Source: Candidatus Zixiibacteriota bacterium (GTDB taxonomy: Bacteria > Zixibacteria > MSB-5A5 > GN15 > PGXB01). From it: 64,000 nucleotides of DNA. The DNA lies in the NCBI GenBank assembly GCA_026397505.1, contig JAPLUR010000045.1, forward strand, positions 34,119-98,118, in the 5' to 3' direction. Below, piece after piece: positions 55,667 to 64,000 of the stretch; the stretch's first letter is position 1, and each line of letters opens with the position of its first letter. A program made the position numbers and the translations under genes. The notes beneath the pieces were generated by a model. It worked only from the letters and a program-made list of their open reading frames with translations. It made no database searches and had not been told where the DNA came from.

Positions 55667-55896
55667 TCATTATAAGGATTGAAACTATCACCTGCGCCAG
55701 AATAATCTTGGCCACCATTGAGGCCGGATAACTTGAAACCGAAAATGTTGATATTGCCGATCAGGCAGCCGAGGCGAATCACGGTGAAAAGTAATAACAG
55801 CGGGTGACGGGATACATCGCATGTCGATCCCGTTTTACGCCGGTAACATAAATCTGATTCGCCGGTCTGTCCATATATTAAAGCAGATATTCCCAT

Positions 55897-55924
55897 AAAA
55901 AAAGCCCATCGCAAGCGATGAGCT
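55897..55924 (-). terminator. Rho-independent terminator of the caspase-like gene
   Basis: A 10-base-pair stem (55903-55912 with 55915-55924, one G-U pair), two-base loop, then a T-run of six on the minus strand, 25 bases after the stop. Confidence 0.85.
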
Positions 55925-55949
55925 TCTGCTAATCTTCAATACCGAACTG

Positions 55950-56834
55950 CTAAATATCGAACATCCCGGTATATTTATCGGAGTGGGTAGGGCTGACCCT
56001 GAGATGGTAAAGCGCTGCCCAGGCCTTCATCCCGGCCTCCGCGTAGGTTGCGGCATCTTCGGCGTAGATCTTACCCTGATCTTCGACAGCCTCAATCCAG
56101 TAATAAGTCCAGGCACCATTATTGAGATCGGGAGCATCATACGAATATGTGCTATTCGACGCCAGTGCCATCATTGTCCCGTTGACACAGTCGGTGAGGA
56201 AGCCACCAATAACGCAGGCATCAAGGGAGATATGTTTTTTGCTGCAGTTGACTGCGTTGAATTTCTGCATTACCCAGCCATGGGTCAGATAATACAGGTC
56301 GGTCGAAATCAGACTGGAGCCATACCCCTGAGCTTTGGCGCCATGCCCGGAATAGGCAAAGGCGACTTCATCGCCCGGGACGGCCACGGAAACCAGCCAG
56401 TTAAGACCGGCCTCAACTGCGGTGGCGGTGGCGTTCCGATCCAGATCCATCCGAATAGTGAATCCCTGCGACTGAAAATATGACTTCATATCCTGCGCAT
56501 CATCATCACAGAACTGCAAGTCGTTGGCCGTACCCTCGTAGTCGGAGATACCAACGATATAGGCGTATTTGTGAGCCGGGTTGGGGTTGGGATCGGCACC
56601 GGTGTCCGGCGGCGGTTGCGGCGGCTTATAGGCTATCGGAGTATAGTCGGCCGTCGGTTTTACGGTAGCCAGTGCAATGGCACTCGGCGGCCGGGTGTCG
56701 ATGAATTCCGGGCGCTGAACTAACTGACCCAGATTCGTCGAGTCACTTGGACCGTTAATCTGCGGCGTCTTGCTGCATCCAAACATCATGATCAAGGTCA
56801 GCAGCACTGCCGCAAACAGGAGAACTCTTTTCAT
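55950..56834 (-). CDS. Caspase-fold (peptidase C14) lipoprotein
   Basis: A 294-residue protein. A type II signal peptide with lipobox MMFGC places the lipidated Cys at residue 20. A Pro-rich linker (about 45-85) leads to a caspase-like p20 domain: YAYIVGISDYEG, then NDLQFCDDDAQDM. The catalytic His is in YSGHGAK (H164) and the catalytic Cys in LDACVIGG (C207). It is therefore a bacterial metacaspase relative tethered to the envelope. Substrate and activation are unknown. GAGGAG precedes ATG 56834, and a strong terminator follows. Confidence 0.85.
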   Translation of the reverse strand: MKRVLLFAAVLLTLIMMFGCSKTPQINGPSDSTNLGQLVQRPEFIDTRPPSAIALATVKPTADYTPIAYKPPQPPPDTGADPNPNPAHKYAYIVGISDYEGTANDLQFCDDDAQDMKSYFQSQGFTIRMDLDRNATATAVEAGLNWLVSVAVPGDEVAFAYSGHGAKAQGYGSSLISTDLYYLTHGWVMQKFNAVNCSKKHISLDACVIGGFLTDCVNGTMMALASNSTYSYDAPDLNNGAWTYYWIEAVEDQGKIYAEDAATYAEAGMKAWAALYHLRVSPTHSDKYTGMFDI

Positions 56835-57199
56835 CTGTCACTCCTCATCTGATAGGGTGAAAGGTTGGGGAATTGATGCGGCTTAATCTCCGACAAATCC
56901 GGACATCATCCGCTTGCCTGAAATGTGTCCCATATAACAAAACTAATAGAATTTAAACTCAGGGCAAGTCTTTTCTACTCTTACCGAGCAAAAAATGTCA
57001 AAAACCAGAGCATCTCACTCTTATAAATTTCTCCTATCCCATCGTCTACCGGGCACGTGACACCCGACTGGACTTTACTGCAAGTATTTGCAGGGCAAAG
57101 AATTGTTACTTCGGATTTGACTTAAGCCTCACGAATATTATATTAAAGGATTGTTATGCCCGGACAAAAATCAAGCCGGGGCACGAAAGGGATAAGCTG
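56835..57199. other. Divergent intergenic region (caspase lipoprotein / YedF-like)
   Basis: No gene. It holds the plus-strand promoter at 57117-57144 and a leader hairpin TGCCCGG (57157-57163) with CCGGGGCA (57176-57183). Nothing clear marks the minus-strand promoter for the caspase gene. Confidence 0.45.
57117..57144 (+). promoter_or_regulatory. Promoter of the YedF-like gene
   Basis: TTGACT (57117-57122), 16 bases, TATATT (57139-57144), with alternative -10 windows a base or two away in the same AT-rich stretch. Confidence 0.45.
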
Positions 57200-57547
57200 A
57201 TGCCGATTGACCGCGATTTGCTTCTGATAATTAAGTCATCTTCGCTTGGTGAGGGCCCTCCCGACCTGGGCGAACGGCTGATGGAAAACTTCCTGAAAAT
57301 GCTTTTGGAATCAGGGACATTGCCGGCCAGGATAATTTGCATGAACAGCGGCATTTTCCTGACCACGGCCGGTTCGCCGGTCATCGGAATCATTAAGAAA
57401 TATGAGGAGAATGGTACAGAAATATTATCATGCACTACTTGTCTGGAATATTTCAAGCGGACCGATAAGCTGCTCGTCGGCAAGTCAACCACGATGAAAG
57501 ACAGTGTCGCCGCCATGCTGGCGTTTAAGAAAGTTATTGCACCATAA
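57200..57547 (+). CDS. Stand-alone DsrE-like C-terminal domain of YedF
   Basis: A 115-residue protein that matches the second half of YedF, the sulfurtransferase-like protein found with selenium-metabolism genes. LLLIIKSSSLGEGPPDLGE (about 7-25), ICMNSGIFLTTAGSPV (about 46-61), ILSCTTCLEYF (Cys pair near 75-78) and VGKSTTMKD (about 92-100) are all YedF-type. The N-terminal TusA/SirA-like domain (about 75 residues) is absent and is not found upstream. A good site (AAGGGATAAG) precedes the ATG, so it seems intact as a single domain. Confidence 0.8.
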   Translation: MPIDRDLLLIIKSSSLGEGPPDLGERLMENFLKMLLESGTLPARIICMNSGIFLTTAGSPVIGIIKKYEENGTEILSCTTCLEYFKRTDKLLVGKSTTMKDSVAAMLAFKKVIAP

Positions 57548-57558
57548 TATGACATGGG

Positions 57559-57588
57559 GGTAGGGCGTTGCCGCGCCCCGTTGATTGA
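57559..57588. repeat. REP-like palindrome, related to 38451-38471
   Basis: GTAGGGCGTTGCCGCGCCCC followed by GTTGATT. It shares the TAGGGGCG-TTGC-CGCCCC-TTGATT layout with the palindrome at 38451. It lies just after the YedF-like stop. Confidence 0.4.
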
Positions 57589-57679
57589 ATCATGCAATTT
57601 GCGTAGGAGTCGACCGGCGTGTCGATGCGATTATGTTTACGACCGGCAGAACACATCATCTTCCGCGCATAAAACGCAC

Positions 57680-59221
57680 TCATTCCCACTCTATCGTCGC
57701 GGGGGGTTTGGAGGAAATATCATAAGTCACCCGGTTGACCCCCTTCACCTCATTTATAATCCTGTTCGAGATCAACGCCAGAACATCATGCGGTATTTTC
57801 GCCCAGTCAGCGGTCATGCCGTCGGTCGAGGTCACTGCCCGGAGCGCGATCACATTCTCATAGGTGCGCTCGTCACCCATCACGCCGACCGATTTTACCG
57901 GCAAAAGCACCGCAAAAGCCTGCCAGATCTTATGGTACTGGTCGTGCTTATGAAGTTCCTCAATATATATAGCATCGGCTTCGCGGAGCACCGCCAGCCG
58001 CTCGGGTGTGATTTCGCCGATTATCCGCACTGCCAGCCCCGGGCCGGGGAACGGGTGCCGCCCCACAAACGCCTCATCCAGCCCCAGTTGCCGCCCCAGA
58101 CGGCGCACCTCATCCTTGAACAACTCCCGCAGCGGCTCCACCAGTTTAAGGTGCATCCGCTCTTTCAATCCCCCCACATTATGGTGCGACTTGATGGTTG
58201 CCGAGGGGCCTTTGAAAGAAACCGACTCGATTACATCAGGATACAGTGTCCCCTGCGCCAGAAATTCCACGTCGCCGATCCTGCGGGCTTCATCCTCAAA
58301 AACATCAATAAAAGTATTGCCGATAATTTTCCGTTTCTGCTCCGGGTCTTCCACGCCGCGCAGCCTTTCTAAAAAGAGCGCCGAGGCATCCACCGCGCGG
58401 AGATTCAAACCGAGCGAAGAAAGCATCTTTGTCACATCCGCAAATTCATTGTTGCGCAGCACCCCGTTATCGACAAAGATGGCGTAAAGATTGCCCCCAA
58501 TAGCTTTTTTCAGAAGCAGACTGCAGACGGTCGAATCAACCCCGCCCGATATTGCCAGCACAACTTTCTTGTTATTCAATTTCTCCCGCAGTTCGCGCAC
58601 GGTGCTATCGATGAACGACTCGGTTGTCCAGTTGCCGTAACAGCCGCAAATATCATAAAGAAAATTATGCAGAATCTCTTTGCCGAAAACCGTATGCATC
58701 ACTTCAGGGTGGAACTGCAAACCATAGATTCCCTTCTCCGGCGCCTGCGCCGCCGCAATCGGCAGCGTGGCGGTGGCGGCCACCGCCGTAAATCCTTCGG
58801 GAAGTTTCCTTATCGAATCGCCGTGGCTCATCCAGACCCGGCTTTCACGCGTGATATTCTTGAAAAGCGGCGTCTCCGAGGTTACCGTCATCTGTGATGG
58901 CCCGTATTCCCGCGTTTCCGAGCGCACCAGTTCGCCGCCGAAAGTATCGGCGATCAGCTGCAAACCATAGCAGATTCCAAGGATCGGTTTACCGATGGAA
59001 AAGAATGCTTTATCCAGCCGCGGTGAGCCCGGCTCTTTGACCGAGGCCGGCCCGCCCGAAAGGATGTATCCCTTAATATTCCTCCCCGCATAGGCGGTCA
59101 GATCGGCGTTGTATGGTGCAATCTCGCAATAAATATTTTGTTCGCGAACCCGCCGGGCAATCAGCTGGGTGTACTGGGATCCGAAATCGAGTATCAAAAT
59201 CATTTCGTCGACACTAAGCAT
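57680..59221 (-). CDS. guaA: GMP synthase (glutamine-hydrolysing)
   Basis: Converts XMP to GMP. The amidotransferase half holds [20 protein letters not shown] and the Cys in [13 protein letters not shown] (about residue 88). The synthetase half holds the PP-loop [14 protein letters not shown] (about 225-238), and the end is [18 protein letters not shown], typical of GuaA. It has 513 residues. ATG 59221 has AAGGAA upstream and lies inside the end of nadB; an ATG six codons on (59203) matches more GuaA N-termini and cannot be excluded. Confidence 0.96.
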   Translation of the reverse strand: MLSVDEMILILDFGSQYTQLIARRVREQNIYCEIAPYNADLTAYAGRNIKGYILSGGPASVKEPGSPRLDKAFFSIGKPILGICYGLQLIADTFGGELVRSETREYGPSQMTVTSETPLFKNITRESRVWMSHGDSIRKLPEGFTAVAATATLPIAAAQAPEKGIYGLQFHPEVMHTVFGKEILHNFLYDICGCYGNWTTESFIDSTVRELREKLNNKKVVLAISGGVDSTVCSLLLKKAIGGNLYAIFVDNGVLRNNEFADVTKMLSSLGLNLRAVDASALFLERLRGVEDPEQKRKIIGNTFIDVFEDEARRIGDVEFLAQGTLYPDVIESVSFKGPSATIKSHHNVGGLKERMHLKLVEPLRELFKDEVRRLGRQLGLDEAFVGRHPFPGPGLAVRIIGEITPERLAVLREADAIYIEELHKHDQYHKIWQAFAVLLPVKSVGVMGDERTYENVIALRAVTSTDGMTADWAKIPHDVLALISNRIINEVKGVNRVTYDISSKPPATIEWE

Positions 59222-60854
59222 GTTTCCTTTTCCTTATCCGAATGTTGTTGCCGGGTGCTTTCCGCCGGGGCGGTTTTATAATCGTATCCCGTTTCCAGTG
59301 AAGGTCGTCGGTCTTGGGATAATCAAGAATATAGTGCAGCCCGCGCGATTCCTTCCTGCGCGAGGCCGAACGAACAATCAAAGCGGCTATCTGGGCCATA
59401 TTGCGCAGTTCCACGATGGCATACGATGCCGGCTGAGAAAGATAGTACGAATCTATCGACTTCAAAATCATATGCACCCGTTCATGGGCCATTTTCAAGC
59501 GATCCTCCGAACGGACAATCCCGAGAAAATCGGACATCAACTTGCGAAGGAAAAGCCGGTCGTATGAAATAATGACTTTTTCTTTCTGTCTTATCACCGA
59601 GGAGTGCAACCACCAGTCGGCGGGAGGAATATCGGGGAACTGATTAGTGGTACGAAACTCCACCGCGGCATCGGCGGCAAAATCGGCCATGACCACCGCC
59701 TCCAGAAGCGAGTTCGAGGCCAGTCGATTGGCGCCGTGCATCCCGGTAAAAGCCGACTCACCGCAAACAAGAAGCCCCTCGATATCGGTGCGACCGTAAA
59801 TATCGGTCATCACACCGCCGCAGCAATAATGCGCCGAGGGAACCACCGGTATCGGCTGCTTGGTAATATCTATCCCGCGGCGGAGACACTCCTTATAGAT
59901 ATTGGGGAAACGCCGTCTGATAAACGCCCCTTGAAGATGACTTATATCAAGCAGGACAAATTCATCGCCATGCTCTTTCAGTTCGCTGTCGATAGCGCGC
60001 GCCACAATATCCCGCGGAGCCAGCTCTTTTTGGGGATGATATTTCTTCATAAATTTCACTCCGGCCGAGTTGACCAGGATGGCGCCCTCGCCCCGCACCG
60101 CCTCCGAAATGAGAAACGGTCTGCGCCCGGGACTGTAGAGCGTGGTCGGGTGAAATTGGATGAATTCCAGATTGGCCACTCTGGCTCCGGCGCGAAAGGC
60201 CATCGCAATGCCGTCACCGGTGGCAATCGTCGGATTGGTGGTGTTGTAATAAACCTGGCCGATGCCGCCGGTAGCGAGCATTGTTACCGGGGCATAGAAA
60301 CTGCTGAACTCCCGCTTCTGCTGGGTAAAAGCATAGACTCCACCGCAGCGACGCCGCCCCCGATATTCATAGGTAATCAAATCAAGGCCGATAGTGTCGC
60401 GGAAAATATCGAGATTTTTCTTTTTGCGGCAGGCATTCAGCAGCGCCCGCTCGATTTCCCGGCCGGTGAGATCGGCGGCATGCACCACCCGGTTGGTGGA
60501 ATGCCCCCCCTCGCGCCCGAGATCGAATTTCCCTTTCTCGCTGGTAAAACCAACCCCGATCGAAACCAGTTTCTGTATCGCCTGGGGCCCGCAGCGAACG
60601 ATCGTTTCGACCGCCCTTCGATGACAGAGCCCGGCCCCGGCCGTCAGTGTATCGGCCACATGGGCGTCAAAGCTGTCCTTTGAGGACATCACCGAGGCAA
60701 TTCCCCCCTGAGCATAGTTGGTGCTCGATTCGGTCTCGCTTTTTTTGGTGATAACAGCCACGCGTCCCTGCGGCATCAGACCCGCCACTTTTTGGGCGAA
60801 AAACAGCCCGGCTATGCCGGACCCGATTACCACCACATCATATATTCGTTCCAT
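59214..60854 (-). CDS. nadB: L-aspartate oxidase NadB
   Basis: FAD enzyme that oxidises L-aspartate to iminoaspartate in NAD synthesis. [18 protein letters not shown] opens the FAD domain, [13 protein letters not shown] (about 47) and the catalytic region [14 protein letters not shown] (about 113) are clear, and [12 protein letters not shown] (about 382) is near the end. It has 546 residues. I chose ATG 60854 with AAGGTGA before it over GTG 60860, which lies inside the lpxK stop. No nadA or nadC is in the window. Confidence 0.94.
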   Translation of the reverse strand: MERIYDVVVIGSGIAGLFFAQKVAGLMPQGRVAVITKKSETESSTNYAQGGIASVMSSKDSFDAHVADTLTAGAGLCHRRAVETIVRCGPQAIQKLVSIGVGFTSEKGKFDLGREGGHSTNRVVHAADLTGREIERALLNACRKKKNLDIFRDTIGLDLITYEYRGRRRCGGVYAFTQQKREFSSFYAPVTMLATGGIGQVYYNTTNPTIATGDGIAMAFRAGARVANLEFIQFHPTTLYSPGRRPFLISEAVRGEGAILVNSAGVKFMKKYHPQKELAPRDIVARAIDSELKEHGDEFVLLDISHLQGAFIRRRFPNIYKECLRRGIDITKQPIPVVPSAHYCCGGVMTDIYGRTDIEGLLVCGESAFTGMHGANRLASNSLLEAVVMADFAADAAVEFRTTNQFPDIPPADWWLHSSVIRQKEKVIISYDRLFLRKLMSDFLGIVRSEDRLKMAHERVHMILKSIDSYYLSQPASYAIVELRNMAQIAALIVRSASRRKESRGLHYILDYPKTDDLHWKRDTIIKPPRRKAPGNNIRIRKRKHA

Positions 60855-60856
60855 CG

Positions 60857-61924
60857 TCACCTTTTAATTGTGCTCTCAAGCTGTCCAAAGAAATCCATAC
60901 CGGCGGTATCAAATCGCAGCCGCAAGTCAAGATAATATATCCGGCGGCCAAAATCCAAGCCTCTCACCTTTACATAATCCTTATAAGTAGTTACGACATA
61001 ATCGGGCCGATAGAGTGCAATATCTTTCCTAATTCGATTTTGGTCCGAAGAATCATACCGGCAGTGATCCGGGAATTGCCGTATCTTCAAAATATCATTG
61101 AAACACTCGGCCAGGTATTTCTCAAGCACATCAAATGCCCCCACCCCGGCGAAAAAGTAAATCTTCCGCTTGTTTACTTCTCTTAGCTCAATTTCCTCGG
61201 TACCGGAAATCAGGTTGTCGTTGAGGTATCTTACTTGCACTGCCTTTTTCTCCGGTAATACGGCATTGGCCCAGCGACAGAAATCCTCATCTTTATTGGG
61301 AGAATTGACCTTTGTCAGGATAATCCAATCGGCCCGCTTAATGGCTTTCAGCGGTTCGCGCAGACGACCCAGCGGAAAGAGGTTTTCCCTGCGCAGATCA
61401 CGCGCGGCATCAAGAAGCAGAAGATTGCAGTCGCGATACAATTTCCGGTGCTGGAAACCATCATCGACAATAATAATCTGAGGCTCAAATTTATCATCCA
61501 GCATTTTCGCGGCATGACTCTTCGATACGGCAACGGCGAAAAATGCCTCGGGAAGACTTTCTGCCATCATCAGAACTTCATCGCCGATTGCCTCGAATTT
61601 CATCTTCTGAATCTCGACTCCGGATCCGATTATATCCTCTCTGTTTTCGCGGCCGTAACCGGAAGAGACAATACCAACCCGATAGTTACTGGAGAGGAAA
61701 TACTTGCCAAGCGCGATGACCAGAGGCGTTTTCCCGGCGCCACCCACGGTTATATTCCCCACTGAAATGAGAGGCGCCCTGGTTTTTACTGCGACGGATA
61801 AGCGGGCTTCACGCCATCGCAGTCCCAGCCGATAGAAAAGGGAAACCACCCACAGTACCGCAAGAAACGGCCAGCTTAAGGGGTTTCCCTTATGATTTAT
61901 TATGGTGAGCCAGATGTTTTCCAT
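60857..61924 (-). CDS. lpxK: Tetraacyldisaccharide 4'-kinase LpxK
   Basis: Membrane-associated kinase that phosphorylates the lipid A disaccharide. An N-terminal anchor (about 15-35) is followed by the Walker A GNITVGGAGKTPLVIAL (about 57-73), ILRVGIVSSGYGR-like strands and IIIVDDGFQHRKL (about 148). The product has 355 residues. It overlaps waaA by 35 bases and its stop precedes nadB, so an lpxB-waaA-lpxK-nadB-guaA unit is likely. Confidence 0.94.
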   Translation of the reverse strand: MENIWLTIINHKGNPLSWPFLAVLWVVSLFYRLGLRWREARLSVAVKTRAPLISVGNITVGGAGKTPLVIALGKYFLSSNYRVGIVSSGYGRENREDIIGSGVEIQKMKFEAIGDEVLMMAESLPEAFFAVAVSKSHAAKMLDDKFEPQIIIVDDGFQHRKLYRDCNLLLLDAARDLRRENLFPLGRLREPLKAIKRADWIILTKVNSPNKDEDFCRWANAVLPEKKAVQVRYLNDNLISGTEEIELREVNKRKIYFFAGVGAFDVLEKYLAECFNDILKIRQFPDHCRYDSSDQNRIRKDIALYRPDYVVTTYKDYVKVRGLDFGRRIYYLDLRLRFDTAGMDFFGQLESTIKR

Positions 61925-63179
61925 TGGAGCCGATGCCGTTCAGTATGATCCGGGCGGTCCGGTACGTGCGGGAAAGTTCCTTCGATTCGATGGTCCTCCG
62001 CCTGTATTCCACCTTCTTATCGAAGAAATTAACGAGTTGATGATACAGTTCCTCTCCATCCTGCACCATCGCCCCAAAATTATTTTCCAGAATATATTCG
62101 GAACCGTCGCCGACATTGAATATCGAGGGGCCGTATAGTACCGGGATACCGGCCCAGACCGGCTCAAGAATATTGTGTCCCCCAATATCGACCAGCGTCC
62201 CGCCGACAAAGGCGATGTCCGAGACGGCATACAGATCATTGAGTATCCCCATGGCATCGACAATAAGAACCGTCCGGTCCGAATTCTGCTCCGTTCTTTT
62301 TGAATAAAGGGCATATTCCAGCTGATATTCTTCGGCCTTCCGACAGATATCTTCAATATGGTCGAGGTGACGCGGCACCAAAATCAAGCGTATATCCGGT
62401 ACATCATTATACAATCTCGCAAAAAGTTGAAGAATTATCTCATTTTCTCCTTCCCTTGTGGAACCGGCGGTAACAATTCTCGTGTGAGTATTGAATGGGA
62501 GTGATTTGCGAAGCGCCGTCTTTTTCTCCGGCGGCACCTGAATCAAAGGAGCATCAAACTTCAGGCTTCCCAGAACATCGATGATTTCGCTGCCGGCGCC
62601 GATCGTGAGATACCGCTGTCTATCCCCTTCCGTCTGCACCATGATTCTGGAATAATGAGCAAAGACATATCGCAACCCCTGCCTCACCCGGCGGTACCTT
62701 CGCGTCGCTCTCTCCGATAATCTGCCGTTGGCCAGAAATACGGGGACATCTCTTTTCCCCAATTGCATAACCATATTGGGCCAGATTTCGGTCTCGATAA
62801 AGATAGCCGCCGAAGGATTGGTTCGGTCGAGAAACCTTTTTATGGGAGAAAAATAGTCGAGCGGGAAATATCCCACCGTTACCTTTCCACCCATACAATG
62901 TTCGGCGCTCTTGAAACCGGCTGCGGTCATAACCGTGATACAGAACCGGATATCTTTGTCCAGTTCCAGAAGCTGATCGGCCAGAATGGAAAGCACTTTC
63001 ACTTCGCCCATCGATGACGCGTGCATCCAGATCACTCTTTTATCATCGCCGGCCGCCGGGCAGTTGCGGAAACCGAGCCGTTGTTCCCATTTCCGCGAAC
63101 CAAACAGAAATGAAATGAAAGTATAAGGCAGCGTGATATAATAGACCAAAAATGTAAATATTCGGTACAGCGTCAGCAC
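61890..63179 (-). CDS. waaA: 3-deoxy-D-manno-octulosonic acid transferase WaaA (KdtA)
   Basis: Inner-membrane GT-B transferase that adds Kdo to lipid IVA. An N-terminal hydrophobic segment precedes IWMHASSMGEVKVLSILADQ (about 50-69), IETEIWPNMVMQLGKRDVPV (about 128) and the donor-domain strand AFVGGTLVDIGGHNILEPVW (about 320-340). It has 429 residues from GTG 63179, overlapping the lpxB stop by seven bases. Whether it adds one or two Kdo residues is not visible. Confidence 0.94.
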   Translation of the reverse strand: MLTLYRIFTFLVYYITLPYTFISFLFGSRKWEQRLGFRNCPAAGDDKRVIWMHASSMGEVKVLSILADQLLELDKDIRFCITVMTAAGFKSAEHCMGGKVTVGYFPLDYFSPIKRFLDRTNPSAAIFIETEIWPNMVMQLGKRDVPVFLANGRLSERATRRYRRVRQGLRYVFAHYSRIMVQTEGDRQRYLTIGAGSEIIDVLGSLKFDAPLIQVPPEKKTALRKSLPFNTHTRIVTAGSTREGENEIILQLFARLYNDVPDIRLILVPRHLDHIEDICRKAEEYQLEYALYSKRTEQNSDRTVLIVDAMGILNDLYAVSDIAFVGGTLVDIGGHNILEPVWAGIPVLYGPSIFNVGDGSEYILENNFGAMVQDGEELYHQLVNFFDKKVEYRRRTIESKELSRTYRTARIILNGIGSNGKHLAHHNKS

Positions 63180-64000
63180 TTAATATACTCCCGAACCGCC
63201 GCCGCGGCTCGTTCGCCGGCTCCCGAGGTTCCCAGCGAATCGGTGACCCGGTTCAATTCCCTTACAATTTCCGAAGAAAGAAAGGCATCATCAAGTAATT
63301 TCCGCGCCTGGGCGGCGATTGTTTTCGGATTGGCATCATTCTGTATCAATTCGGGAACGAGTTTCCGTCCGGCGGTAATATTAATCAGGGCAATCTTATC
63401 CAGTGTGACCAGCCGCCGGGCAATCATGTAGGTCAGCCGCCCGGTGCGATATATCACCACCATCGGGCGGCCGATAATTCCGGTTTCCAGCGTGGCGGTA
63501 CCGGAGGAAGTCAGCACCAACCGGCTTTCGGCAATCAGCTCGCGCGTTTTCCCCCGCACAATTTCGATCGGCACCGTGGCGTCGGCCAGATACGCCCGAT
63601 AATCAATATTTCCTTCAACCGCGGCCACTGCAAAACGCCATTTCCCGCTTTCCGCAAGGATCCCCGCCGTCGCGGCCAGAACCGGAAGCATCTTCTCCAC
63701 CTCCTGCGGACGCGATCCCGGTAGAAGGGCCACCAGATCGGAACCGGCGTTGTACGGCGCCTTAATAAGACCGGCCTCGATGTCATCAAGAAGATAGTGC
63801 CCGACAAATCGATTTCTCACCCCGGCCTTCTCATAAATGTCTTTCTCAAACGGAAGAATAAGCAGCATCATATCAACCAGGCGCTTTATCGTCCCGATTC
63901 TCTTTCCTCCCCAGGCCCAAATTTGCGGTGAAACATAATAGATTATCGGGATATTCAGCGATCTTACTTTTTCGGCCAAGCGAAGATTGAAACCGGGGTA
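63173..64000 (-). CDS. lpxB: Lipid-A-disaccharide synthase LpxB, 5' end cut by window edge
   Basis: Retaining glycosyltransferase that joins UDP-diacylglucosamine and lipid X. The frame is open to the right edge. The first visible residues, YPGFNLRLAEKVRSLNIPII, match a family motif that normally lies about 100 residues from the start, so the N-terminal third is missing. YYVSPQIWAWGGKRI, VALLPGSRPQEVEKMLPVL and SSGTATLETGI are diagnostic. It is the upstream member of the lipid A run. Confidence 0.94.
   Translation of the reverse strand, partial: YPGFNLRLAEKVRSLNIPIIYYVSPQIWAWGGKRIGTIKRLVDMMLLILPFEKDIYEKAGVRNRFVGHYLLDDIEAGLIKAPYNAGSDLVALLPGSRPQEVEKMLPVLAATAGILAESGKWRFAVAAVEGNIDYRAYLADATVPIEIVRGKTRELIAESRLVLTSSGTATLETGIIGRPMVVIYRTGRLTYMIARRLVTLDKIALINITAGRKLVPELIQNDANPKTIAAQARKLLDDAFLSSEIVRELNRVTDSLGTSGAGERAAAAVREYIKC

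Noticed and set aside
55582..55914. 110-codon minus-strand frame after the caspase-like gene
   Set aside because: It includes the caspase gene's terminator and runs into the SnoaL remnant in another frame; no ribosome site.

Overview
The window looks like chromosomal DNA of an uncultivated diderm bacterium of roughly 50% GC. The evidence for two membranes is lipid A genes (lpxB, waaA, lpxK), apolipoprotein N-acyltransferase, several lipoproteins and a likely outer-membrane barrel. MurE carries the DNPR motif expected for meso-diaminopimelate peptidoglycan. Secreted proteins ending in FlgD/Por-type sorting domains or a dockerin, next to an archaeal-type GatE, would fit an FCB-group candidate lineage such as Zixibacteria. 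That placement is inference, because there is no rRNA gene here to test it.

Layout. 1-10,031: division and cell-wall (dcw) operon on the minus strand, in the order mraZ-rsmH-ftsL-ftsI-murE-murF-mraY-murD-ftsW, with a clear promoter before mraZ. 10,409-20,866: a second tightly overlapping minus-strand operon, purM-gpmI-lnt-propeller protein-FemAB/GNAT protein-three glycosyltransferases. It joins housekeeping genes to envelope-glycan genes. 20,954-26,521: a GT2 transferase that overlaps a convergent polytopic membrane protein, a small lipoprotein with a duplicated C-terminus, an S41 protease, and a MarR-GNAT fusion with a palindromic operator. 26,784-28,426: a SWIB protein with a histone-H1-like tail, a 23-codon lysine-rich micro-ORF, and a cytidylate-kinase-like protein. 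28,589-34,225: GatE, a GT4 transferase, an iron alcohol dehydrogenase, and an ornithine cyclodeaminase-family enzyme.

34,364-41,325: a secreted beta-helix protein, a GNAT enzyme, a barrel-like outer-membrane protein, a small unknown protein, ETF-ubiquinone oxidoreductase and a thioredoxin-fold protein. 41,326-41,944 is a non-coding stretch with a promoter and possible RNA structure. 41,945-49,925: ispH, pdxT/pdxS, an Rrf2 regulator, a saccharopine-dehydrogenase-family enzyme, a VWA-type membrane protein and a polyprenyl diphosphate synthase. 50,230-56,834: an accessory secretome block with a 1079-residue dockerin protein, a Cys-rich lipoprotein, a short exported protein, a SnoaL-like gene remnant and a caspase-fold lipoprotein. 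57,200-64,000: a stand-alone YedF C-terminal domain, then guaA and the overlapping nadB-lpxK-waaA-lpxB run.

No tRNA, rRNA, CRISPR array, transposase or prophage gene was seen. I did not find a system I can confidently call new. The best leads are the bacterial GatE, the SWIB/lysine-rich peptide pair, the secretome block with the caspase lipoprotein, and the unexplained structured region at 41.6-41.83 kb.
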